Part shown: positions 1-5,469 of the stretch, in pieces
Position numbering within the stretch: the stretch's first letter is position 1
Layout of the letters: each line of letters starts with the position of its first letter
DNA from: Gemmatimonadota bacterium
Lineage (GTDB): Bacteria; ARS69
DNA length: 5,469 bases
Reading direction: 5' to 3'
Assembly: GCA_021604925.1 (NCBI GenBank)
Contig: BQJX01000236.1
Coordinates: 1-5,469, forward strand
Position numbers and translations under genes: made by a program
Notes under the pieces: generated by a model
Databases searched by the model: none
The model's input: the letters and a program-made list of their open reading frames with translations, nothing else
Told to the model about the DNA's origin: nothing

Positions 1-239
1 TCCGCCGAGTCCCGCACGAGCCGCGGAACATAGCCGCACATGTCCACCACCACGTCCCACTCGTGGTCGCCCAGCGCACTCAGCCCGCCGTCGCGGTCGC
101 CCAGGATTTCGGGAACGCCGTCGAACAGGCCGCGGTTGGTCTTGCCGCGATGGAAGAGGGTGAGCTCGTGGCGTTCGCGCGCCGCCTCCACGAAGTGCCG
201 CCCGACAAACTGGGTACCGCCGATCACAAGAATCCGCAT
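1..239 (-). CDS. NAD-dependent epimerase/dehydratase (SDR-type), N-terminal part, runs off left edge
   Basis: The 79 visible codons begin MRILVIGGTQFVGRHFVEAA and form the first half of a Rossmann fold. The nucleotide-binding glycine motif is G7-G8-T9-x-F11-x-G13, directly after a hydrophobic first beta strand, and is followed by the LFHRGKTN segment (residues 28-35) that typically contacts the cofactor. A second hydrophobic strand, WDVVVDMCGYVPR (61-73), matches the region where atypical extended SDR proteins place the adenine-side loop. This start pattern is known from the NAD-dependent epimerase/dehydratase family, whose members act on nucleotide sugars or other small molecules in the cytoplasm; the substrate cannot be told from this part. 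The ATG at 239 is chosen because ACCGGAGG lies 5 nt upstream and the family normally begins a few residues before the glycine motif. The catalytic Tyr-x-x-x-Lys region lies outside the window. The gene is 149 nt downstream of pirin on the same strand, with no obvious functional link. Confidence 0.88.
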   Translation of the reverse strand, partial: MRILVIGGTQFVGRHFVEAARERHELTLFHRGKTNRGLFDGVPEILGDRDGGLSALGDHEWDVVVDMCGYVPRLVRDSA

Positions 240-244
240 GCGTG

Positions 245-252
245 CCTCCGGT
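245..252 (-). promoter_or_regulatory. Shine-Dalgarno of the epimerase-like gene
   Basis: Read on the minus strand this is ACCGGAGG, with the GGAGG core 5 nt before the ATG at 239. It decides the start codon of the left-edge gene. A 5-bp inverted repeat (251-263) abuts it on the 5' side. Confidence 0.75.
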
Positions 253-263
253 TCGGCGCGAAC
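251..263 (-). repeat. Small inverted repeat beside the epimerase ribosome binding site
   Basis: GTTCG and CGAAC are perfect 5-bp arms around a 3-nt loop. In the minus-strand transcript the hairpin ends just before or within the Shine-Dalgarno sequence, so it might affect ribosome access. A stem this short is common by chance in GC-rich DNA. A TGATACA-like AT-rich patch (264-270), the only such patch in this spacer, lies just upstream and could be part of a -10 element, but I see no matching -35. Confidence 0.3.
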
Positions 264-300
264 TGTATCACGAGCTCCGCCTTCGGCGCGCGGGTTGGCG

Positions 301-317
301 GCGCACGTTCGGTGCGC
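301..317 (-). repeat. Inverted repeat in the pirin-epimerase spacer
   Basis: GCGCAC and GTGCGC form a perfect 6-bp stem around a 5-nt loop. It lies in the middle of the 149-nt spacer and has no T tract on either side, so it is not a canonical intrinsic terminator. It could be RNA structure or chance. Confidence 0.35.
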
Positions 318-341
318 GTGCGGGTCGGCGGCGGGCGGAGA

Positions 342-355
342 CCGGCGCGTGCCGG
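342..355 (-). repeat. Inverted repeat overlapping the foot of the UUCG hairpin
   Basis: CCGGC and GCCGG form a perfect 5-bp stem with a 4-nt loop. Positions 353-355 are shared with the larger stem at 353-378, so the two full structures could not form together in one transcript. Whether this has any role is unknown. Confidence 0.35.
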
Positions 356-378
356 GCCGCGGCCGAAGCCGCCGCCCG
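353..378 (-). terminator. Strong GC hairpin with UUCG tetraloop after the pirin stop
   Basis: In the minus-strand transcript, arms of 11 nt (10 pairs and one G-G mismatch) close on a C-UUCG-G tetraloop, an exceptionally stable RNA loop. The stem starts 10 nt after the pirin stop codon (389-391). No run of U follows, so it is not a textbook rho-independent terminator. High-GC bacteria often have U-poor terminators, and such stems also protect 3' ends from exonucleases. Position and stability favour a transcript-end or mRNA-stabilising role for pirin; this is inference. Confidence 0.5.
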
Positions 379-388
379 CACCGATCGC

Positions 389-1294
389 TCAGCGAGCCTG
401 GATGAACGTCCCGTCCTTCAGGTCCCGCCAGGCCTGCTGCAGTTCCTCGTCCGTGTTCATCACGATGGGTCCGCGCCAGGCCACGGGCTCCTCCAGCGGC
501 TTGCCGGAAACCAGCAGGAAGCGAATGCCCTCCGGCCCCGCGTTCACCACCACCTCGTCTCCCCGATCAAAGAGAACCAGTGAGCGGTTCCAGGCTTCCG
601 GCGGCAGGAACTCATCGTGCGCCGTGGCGTCTTCCGTCTTGATGGCGCGCGGCTGCGACGCGTCGCGGAAGGTCCCGGATCCCTCGAAGATGTACGCGAA
701 CGCGTGACGCGACGTGGGCACCGGCAAGGTGCGCCGGACTCCCGGCGGCACGTACACGTCCAGGTAGCGGGGGTCCGCGGCGATGCCATCCACCGGACCC
801 TTTTTCCCCCAGAAGTCTCCGCAGACCACGCGTACGGTCGTGCCGTCATCCTCCGTCACTACGGGAATGTCCCCACCGGTGATGTCCTGGTACCGCGGCG
901 AGGTCATCTTGAGCGAGGACGGGAGATTGGCCCACAGTTGGAACCCGTGCATGCGACCGCGCGGGTCTCCCTTGGGCATCTCCTGGTGCAGGATGCCGCT
1001 GCCGGCCGTCATCCACTGCACGTCGCCGGCGCCCAGCGCGCCCGCGTTGCCCAGACTGTCCTTGTGGTCCACGGTGCCCGCCAGCACGTAGGTGATCGTC
1101 TCGATCCCGCGATGCGGATGCCACGGAAACCCGGCCAGATAGTCCTGCGGCGTCTCGTTGCGGAAGTCGTCCAAGAGAAGGAACGGGTCGAACTCCTCGG
1201 TGGCGCCGAATCCGAACGCCCGGTGGAGCTTGACCCCCGCACCCTCCAGGTGGGGCTGCGCGTTCACGATCCGTTGCACGGGGCGAATGGACAC
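389..1294 (-). CDS. Pirin family protein (bicupin)
   Basis: This is a complete 301-residue pirin beginning MSIRPVQRIV, close to the usual family length of about 230-310. The N-terminal cupin carries the four metal ligands expected for the family: H59 and H61 in the WHPHRG motif, and H103 and E105 in GILHQEMP. The GDVQWMTAGSGI segment (90-101) is also typical. The C-terminal pirin domain ends with GPIVMNTDEELQQAWRDL (275-292), a family hallmark. Pirins bind Fe(II) or another metal. Some (E. coli YhhW, human PIR) show quercetin 2,3-dioxygenase activity and others act as redox-dependent partners of regulators or enzymes; the role here cannot be assigned. The protein is cytoplasmic, with no signal peptide. 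I chose the GTG at 1294 because AGGAG lies 6-7 nt upstream and translation then begins at the conserved SIRPVQRIV; the frame stays open to a TTG at 1324, but those ten extra residues are not pirin-like. It lies 81 nt after the subtilase stop. Confidence 0.95.
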   Translation of the reverse strand: MSIRPVQRIVNAQPHLEGAGVKLHRAFGFGATEEFDPFLLLDDFRNETPQDYLAGFPWHPHRGIETITYVLAGTVDHKDSLGNAGALGAGDVQWMTAGSGILHQEMPKGDPRGRMHGFQLWANLPSSLKMTSPRYQDITGGDIPVVTEDDGTTVRVVCGDFWGKKGPVDGIAADPRYLDVYVPPGVRRTLPVPTSRHAFAYIFEGSGTFRDASQPRAIKTEDATAHDEFLPPEAWNRSLVLFDRGDEVVVNAGPEGIRFLLVSGKPLEEPVAWRGPIVMNTDEELQQAWRDLKDGTFIQAR

Positions 1295-1300
1295 GATGAT

Positions 1301-1305
1301 CTCCT
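1301..1305 (-). promoter_or_regulatory. Shine-Dalgarno deciding the pirin GTG start
   Basis: AGGAG on the minus strand lies 6 nt before the GTG at 1294. No ATG exists in frame near the beginning of the gene (the next Met is residue 95), so this site settles the non-ATG start. Confidence 0.75.
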
Positions 1306-1306
1306 G

Positions 1307-1326
1307 CGTTGGGGGGCGCGCCAACG
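1307..1326 (-). repeat. Inverted repeat immediately upstream of the pirin ribosome binding site
   Basis: CGTTGG and CCAACG are perfect 6-bp arms around an 8-nt loop (GGGGCGCG on the plus strand). In the transcript the hairpin ends 1 nt before the AGGAG of pirin. It has no U tract, so termination is unlikely. It could modulate pirin translation or be a dyad site for a DNA-binding protein; it may also be chance. Confidence 0.4.
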
Positions 1327-1375
1327 TCCGTCGGCTCGCGCGATGAGCAGGGGGGCGTGTCCGGTGGCGACGACG

Positions 1376-2686
1376 TCAGTCGTTCGTGGCGATCGACGGT
1401 GCGAGCCACCGAAAGTCGAGGCGGCCTGCTCCCATCAATCCCTCGTACGGCTGGCCGGCGTGGTCCAACTCAACGGCGCCGGCCTGCAGCGCCTCGGCGA
1501 CATCCGCCGGAGCCTCGCCGGACTCCAGCGCCAGCGCCACCGCGCCGGACACGAAGGGTGCTGACATGGACGTGCCGCTCCAGACCGCGTACCCCTGGAA
1601 CAGATACGTAGATACGATGCCTTCACCCGGCGCGGAGATTCCGACGTACGCACCGAAGTTCGAGAACGCGGACTTGTCATCGAACGGGTCCACCGATGCC
1701 ACCCCGATGACCGCGGGCGCGGACGCCGGCACGTGGTTCTCGGTGCGATAGCCGCCGTTCCCCGCCGAGCCCACCAGCACCACGCCCGCCGTCCGGGCGC
1801 GTGCGATCGCGAACGACACGGCCCGCGAGCGCCCCTCGAAGCCGAGACTCAGGTTGATCACGTCGGCGCCGGCGTTCGTGGCGTGGAAGATGGCCTGCGC
1901 GACCGCGAACGCCGTGCCGCGGCCCTCATCATCCAGGACTCGCAGCGGCAGAAGCTGCGCCCCCGGGGCCACCGTGTTCACGATGCCGGCGACGTGCGTG
2001 CCGTGCCCCGCGGCTTCGTCGATCAGCCCGTCGTAGTCGTGATCCTCGCCGTCCATCTCCTCGCTGGGATCGGCGTCGCCGTCGACAAAGTCCCAGCCGC
2101 CCGGCGCGATGGCTCCGGCGAGATCGGGATGCGTGGGATCGATCCCGGTGTCCAAAATGGCGACCAGCGTTCCCGCGCCGGAGAGAACCCGCTGCGCGGC
2201 GGGGAGTCGCATGCGCGTCAGCGCGCCCTGATCCTCCACATCTTCCGAGACCAGGTCTCCCTCGTAGAAGGCAATGCTGCCCTGCTGCGCTTCGGGCGCG
2301 TTCATCCAGTAGTTGGGCTGGCAGACGTCGCAGGCCCCGGAGTCCAGAAGCTCGGCCGCGATGTCCTCGTAGTCGTACCCCGGCGTTGCCAGGAGCGCGT
2401 ACTGCGTGCCCGGAATCTCCGCCAGGGTGCTGGTGCCCCACTCCTGGTTGATCGAATCCGCGGTCCAGCCCTCGGCAATGGTGGCGATCAGCTGCTCGTC
2501 CACGGCGGGGCCGTAGTGGTAGGGATGATCCGGCACCTCCAGCTCGCCCCCGAGGCGCATCTCGGGAATCCAGCTCTGCTGCGGTCCCTGGGAGTCGGTC
2601 GGGGAAAGGGTACGCTCGGCGCACCCGGCCAGCACGGCCACCAGCGCGGCCAGCCACGGGATGATTCTCTGAGGTGATCGCGTCAT
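1376..2686 (-). CDS. Lipoprotein subtilisin-like serine protease (S8 family)
   Basis: A 436-residue subtilase. The N-terminus is a lipoprotein signal: basic start, hydrophobic stretch 8-20 and lipobox L19-A20-G21-C22, so the exported protein should be lipid-anchored at C22. Residues about 45-135 look like a propeptide, ending in CDVCQPNYWMNAPEAQQ (119-135), which resembles the P-N-Y end of I9-like subtilase prosegments. The catalytic domain (about 150-428) holds the full triad: D179 in AILDTGID, H228 in GHGTHVAGI and S373 in GTSMSAPFVSG, with oxyanion N310 in GSAGNGG. An Asp-rich loop with DxDxDG (215-220) just before H228 is probably a Ca2+ site. No C-terminal sorting or adhesion domain follows. 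The ATG at 2686 is chosen because AGGAG lies 8 nt upstream and the signal peptide starts there; the frame stays open far upstream, but that part overlaps the CHAT gene and is not protein-like. The gene follows the CHAT gene by 68 nt, suggesting co-transcription. Its substrates are unknown. Confidence 0.96.
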   Translation of the reverse strand: MTRSPQRIIPWLAALVAVLAGCAERTLSPTDSQGPQQSWIPEMRLGGELEVPDHPYHYGPAVDEQLIATIAEGWTADSINQEWGTSTLAEIPGTQYALLATPGYDYEDIAAELLDSGACDVCQPNYWMNAPEAQQGSIAFYEGDLVSEDVEDQGALTRMRLPAAQRVLSGAGTLVAILDTGIDPTHPDLAGAIAPGGWDFVDGDADPSEEMDGEDHDYDGLIDEAAGHGTHVAGIVNTVAPGAQLLPLRVLDDEGRGTAFAVAQAIFHATNAGADVINLSLGFEGRSRAVSFAIARARTAGVVLVGSAGNGGYRTENHVPASAPAVIGVASVDPFDDKSAFSNFGAYVGISAPGEGIVSTYLFQGYAVWSGTSMSAPFVSGAVALALESGEAPADVAEALQAGAVELDHAGQPYEGLMGAGRLDFRWLAPSIATND

Positions 2687-2694
2687 GGTGCAGA

Positions 2695-2699
2695 CTCCT
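2695..2699 (-). promoter_or_regulatory. Shine-Dalgarno deciding the subtilase start
   Basis: AGGAG on the minus strand lies 8 nt before the ATG at 2686. It separates the true start from the long upstream extension of the same frame. The 68-nt spacer to the CHAT stop has no clear terminator. A TAGTAT-like, -10-ish patch (2752-2757) sits at the CHAT 3' end, but it lacks a recognisable -35, so a separate subtilase promoter is possible but unsupported. Confidence 0.75.
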
Positions 2700-2754
2700 G
2701 CGTGACGGGGGCCGCCGAGCCAGAACACAGACCCGCGGAGGACCCGGAGAAATA

Positions 2755-5469
2755 CTATCCGATTTTCCGGGCCGATTGCCGACGTTGTTTGCCCGCGCTT
2801 GGCTCGGCCGCGTGCAGCGGCCCGCCCCGTCCCATCAGGACGAACGGCGCCCAGTGGTACGGATGGGGCCATTCCAACCGCGTGGCCCGCATGGCGTTGC
2901 GCAGCGCCGTCTCGATGGGAAGTCCCTCCTTCAGGTCCCCGTAGAACGTCTTCATCAGCAGCGCGGTGGACTCGTCCTGGACCGGCCACAGGCTGACCAC
3001 CAGCGACGCGGCGCCCGCGTGCAGGAATCCGCGCGCCAGGCCCACCAGCTCGTCGCCGCCGCCGGTCCAACTCCGTCCGCTCTGGCAGGCGCTCACGCAC
3101 ACCAGGTCCGCCCGGAGCTTCATTCCGTAGAACTCGTAGAGACTCATCCAGCCGTCGGCCAGGCGAAGGGCCGAGAAGTGCGGATCGTCCTCCCGGAAGA
3201 CCCCGTGCGTGGCCAGGTGGATCACGTCCGCGTGGGGCGCCTCGGCGCGGAACCGCGCCCGCGTGGCCCGGGCGCCCCGCAGCAGCCGGCCGCGACGGAA
3301 CCCGGATCGCACCTGCGCCACCTCCCGGTCGACGTGCGGAATCGACGCGTCGCCGACCCCCACCGCCAGCACGCGCGCGGGCGCTGTCCCCGGAGACGCC
3401 CCGGCGCGCGGCGCCAGGTAGCGACGCGCGCTGGCACTCGGGAGCACCGAGAACGTGTGTCGGTCCACGAGATGTCCGCCCGCCGCGTCGGCCAGCGCCG
3501 GAAACGGCAGCGAGTGCAACGGCCCGTGCGGCACCACCACCACCCGGTCGGTGCGCACTTCCAGCGGATCCCACACCCGCTCGCGCAGCCGCGCCAGCAC
3601 GTGGTCCAGCGACGTCCGCAGCGACTCGCCGCGAGCGCGGACGTACTGGTCCCCGTAGCCCCACTTCTCCAGATGGAACCGAAGCGTGGTGAGGTCCCGC
3701 ACGATGTCCGCCTCGCCCACCGGGAGGTTCACGACCCGGGCGCCGCTGCCGTCCACCACGAACGCAATCGCGCCGTGCCGGCTCACGTAGTACTCCACCA
3801 GCGTGCTCTCCGGCTCCAGGTCCGCGCGCACGTCGTGCAGGGTGGCCGTCTCCCCGCACGTGATCGCGCCCAGCGCCGCGTCGCGCGTGTGGATCCGCTG
3901 CACCACATCCGCCATCTCCGCTTCGCGCGCACGCACGGCGGGGGCCCACCGCTCCAATCGCGCCTCGTTGCGTCGGCCGCGGCGGTCCTCGCCGCCCGGG
4001 TCGAACCCCGACAGCCAGCTCACTTCGCCGCGCAGCTTTTCCAGTCGCGTGAGCAGCCCTTCGGTGCGTTCGTCGGCGGACGCCTTGGCTTCACCGAGCC
4101 GTCCCGCGAGAAGGTCCACCAGCGCGCGCGAACGCGAACGCTCCACCACTTCGAACGCATCCGCCACGGATCGGCGCCCGCCCCGGAGAAGCAACGCGTG
4201 CACCAGATCCGCGTACACCGGCGCCTTGTCCTCGGTGAAGCTGATACGGAACTCGTCGATGCCGATGCGTCCGCGGATCGCCTCGATGCGGTCCACGGCC
4301 CGCCGCAGATGACGCACGGCGGACGGCGCATCGTTGCGACCCAGCGCCAGACAACCCGCCAGATGATCGGCCCGCGCCAGCAGCCAGGGAGACCGGGCGC
4401 GGCGCAACGCCTTGCGGGCGCGGGTCAACGCGTCGCCCGCGCGGTCGGCCTGCCCGCGGTCCAGCTCCACCGCCGCCAGTCGCAGCGTGGCCGTGGCCTC
4501 GCGCAGCCGATGTCCTCCCTGCGCGAACCCTTCGGCCGCCCGCGTCAACCGGTCCGCCGCCTGATCCACCTGCCCGCGTCGCACCTCCAGCTCGGCCCGG
4601 TACACCGCGCCCAGCGATCCGGACGTGGCGTTGCCTTCGCCGCGGAATGCGCGTCGCGCGTCCTCCAGGAACGCGTCGGCCTGGGCCAGCTCGCCCAGTC
4701 CCAGTGACGCAATCGCCTGCAGCAGCGCGGACCGCGCCGCCTCGAACCGGATATCGTGCCGCTCCGCCAGCGTCCGCGCGCGGCGGGCCGCTTCCTTCGC
4801 CCGCCGGAAGGCGTTCATCTCGATGAAGAGTTCCGCGAGGTCCGCGTGCGTCAGCGTGAGGTAGTGGATGTCACCCAGCTGTTCGAAGATGATGCGCGCG
4901 TCGTCGAACGAGCGGTACGCCTGGCCGTAGTTGCCGCGCAACAGCTGAAGGTACGCCAGGCTGTAGTCCACGAAACCGACGGTGCGGGTTTCCTTGCCGG
5001 CCAACGCCGCCTCCCGCACGTCGCGATAGAGCGCCTCCGCGCGATCCAGACGGCCCAGGTTGGTGAGCGCGTTCGCCCGGTTGAACTGGATGATCGTGAT
5101 CATGACCGGGTCGTCGAGGCGGCGCGCGGCGCGAAGCGCGCGGTCGTACTTGGACAGCGCTTCGCGGGGCTGCTCCACCCGGAAGTGCAGGTTGCCGAGG
5201 TTCATGTCGAGGCGGGCGCACGCGCCGTGGTCGCCGGCGCGTTGCAGGGCGCGTCGCGCTTTCTCGCCGATCTCCAGCGCCTGCGGATACTCGCCCAGGT
5301 ACATGAGCGCGTTCACCCAGCCGATCGACACGCGGGCCGCCAGCAACGGCTCGCCCAGTTGGCGGTACATCCCGGCGGCGGACTGGTAGCAGTCCGCGGC
5401 CTCGCGCGTGCGCAGCACTCCGGACAGCGCATGTCCCCGCGACCACAGGGCCCGCGCGGAGAGGCGTTC
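2755..5469 (-). CDS. TPR-repeat CHAT-domain protease, 5' end outside window
   Basis: The 904 visible residues (counted from the right edge) have no start in view; the frame is open to the edge with TPR-like sequence, and the GTG at 5418 is not a convincing start. Residues about 20-400 form an array of roughly nine to ten TPR-like helical hairpins with a period near 40, seen as repeated LGxxxxAL and A-rich helices (for example YLGEYPQALEIGEKARRAL). A conserved linker (about 400-460, including ERSRSRALVDLLAGRLG) leads to a charged, probably coiled segment and then the CHAT domain (about 625-880). The domain contains VVVVPHGPLHSLPFPAL, then the catalytic His in IHLATHGVF (H755, codon 3205-3207) and Cys in VSACQSG (C795, codon 3085-3087), and ends with YHWAPFVLMG. 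CHAT proteins are caspase/separase-like cysteine peptidases whose TPRs usually receive a regulatory signal or partner. No signal peptide or membrane segment is visible, so the visible part looks cytoplasmic. The short tail after the CHAT domain is basic. Target and trigger are unknown. Confidence 0.95.
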   Translation of the reverse strand, partial: ERLSARALWSRGHALSGVLRTREAADCYQSAAGMYRQLGEPLLAARVSIGWVNALMYLGEYPQALEIGEKARRALQRAGDHGACARLDMNLGNLHFRVEQPREALSKYDRALRAARRLDDPVMITIIQFNRANALTNLGRLDRAEALYRDVREAALAGKETRTVGFVDYSLAYLQLLRGNYGQAYRSFDDARIIFEQLGDIHYLTLTHADLAELFIEMNAFRRAKEAARRARTLAERHDIRFEAARSALLQAIASLGLGELAQADAFLEDARRAFRGEGNATSGSLGAVYRAELEVRRGQVDQAADRLTRAAEGFAQGGHRLREATATLRLAAVELDRGQADRAGDALTRARKALRRARSPWLLARADHLAGCLALGRNDAPSAVRHLRRAVDRIEAIRGRIGIDEFRISFTEDKAPVYADLVHALLLRGGRRSVADAFEVVERSRSRALVDLLAGRLGEAKASADERTEGLLTRLEKLRGEVSWLSGFDPGGEDRRGRRNEARLERWAPAVRAREAEMADVVQRIHTRDAALGAITCGETATLHDVRADLEPESTLVEYYVSRHGAIAFVVDGSGARVVNLPVGEADIVRDLTTLRFHLEKWGYGDQYVRARGESLRTSLDHVLARLRERVWDPLEVRTDRVVVVPHGPLHSLPFPALADAAGGHLVDRHTFSVLPSASARRYLAPRAGASPGTAPARVLAVGVGDASIPHVDREVAQVRSGFRRGRLLRGARATRARFRAEAPHADVIHLATHGVFREDDPHFSALRLADGWMSLYEFYGMKLRADLVCVSACQSGRSWTGGGDELVGLARGFLHAGAASLVVSLWPVQDESTALLMKTFYGDLKEGLPIETALRNAMRATRLEWPHPYHWAPFVLMGRGGPLHAAEPSAGKQRRQSARKIG

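Noticed and set aside
63..707. Plus-strand open frame of 214 codons across the epimerase-pirin spacer
   Set aside because: It covers the hairpin-rich spacer and is antisense to two recognised genes. The translated product is compositionally biased and has no motif.
1295..1324. Ten-residue N-terminal extension of pirin from a TTG codon
   Set aside because: The extension lies within the dyad and the Shine-Dalgarno sequence, and the conserved pirin N-terminus begins right at the GTG at 1294.
1370..1402. Short direct repeat around TCGCCAC (minus strand) flanking the subtilase stop
   Set aside because: Only seven bases are shared, one copy lies in coding sequence, and there is no sign of a mobile element or target-site duplication.
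617..1564. Plus-strand open frame of 315 codons opposite pirin and the subtilase end
   Set aside because: It runs antisense across two genes with well-conserved protein motifs, shows no family features and spans the intergenic gap without a clear start signal.
2687..3949. Upstream extension of the subtilase frame, open for about 421 further codons on the minus strand
   Set aside because: It overlaps the CHAT domain in another frame. Its translation is low-complexity Arg/Gly/Ala/Pro-rich, the kind expected from out-of-frame reading of GC-rich coding DNA. The subtilase has its own signal peptide and Shine-Dalgarno at 2686.
2674..4707. Plus-strand open frame of 677 codons opposite the CHAT gene
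   Set aside because: The translation is rich in Arg, His, Gln and Pro with no recognisable domain. Long antisense open frames arise from the third-position GC bias, and the minus-strand CHAT protein has clear motifs throughout.
2755..5469. TPR-CHAT as part of a type III-E CRISPR (Craspase) system
   Set aside because: No CRISPR repeats, gRAMP/Cas7-11-like or other cas genes are visible. TPR-CHAT architecture alone is widespread in bacteria, so a CRISPR link is not supported in this window.

Overview
The window is very G+C-rich bacterial DNA (by eye about two thirds G+C or more). It has strong third-position GC bias, so long spurious open frames occur on both strands. All four genes supported here lie on the minus strand and are read from the right edge towards the left: a TPR-CHAT protease (5' end outside the window), a lipoprotein subtilase (S8), a pirin-family cupin, and the N-terminal part of an NAD-dependent epimerase/dehydratase-like protein that runs off the left edge. 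The gaps between them are short (68, 81 and 149 nt). Three genes have good Shine-Dalgarno sequences, and they fix the starts of the subtilase (ATG), pirin (GTG) and epimerase (ATG). The gene types, a lipobox-type signal and the codon bias suggest a high-GC, probably diderm bacterium such as a Myxococcota, Gemmatimonadota or Eisenbacteria-like lineage. That placement is inference; there is no phylogenetic marker in the window.

Region by region: 2755-5469 encodes about 900 residues, with an N-terminal array of TPR-like helical repeats and a C-terminal CHAT (caspase-HetF-associated-with-TPRs) peptidase domain whose His and Cys dyad is intact. 1376-2686 encodes a 436-residue subtilisin-like protease with a lipobox, an apparent propeptide carrying a CxxC pair, an Asp-rich loop before the catalytic His, and a complete Asp/His/Ser triad with the oxyanion Asn. 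389-1294 encodes a full-length pirin with all four metal ligands. 240-388 is a non-coding spacer rich in inverted repeats, including a strong stem with a UUCG tetraloop just after the pirin stop. 1-239 is the start of the epimerase-like gene.

The most interesting feature is the tandem pair of two unrelated proteases: a predicted cytoplasmic TPR-sensor/CHAT cysteine protease followed 68 nt later by an exported lipoprotein serine protease. They may form a regulated proteolytic module, but the predicted compartments differ and the sequence alone cannot show that they interact. Pirin and the epimerase look like ordinary metabolic or housekeeping neighbours. No RNA genes, insertion sequences, CRISPR arrays or attachment sites were seen.
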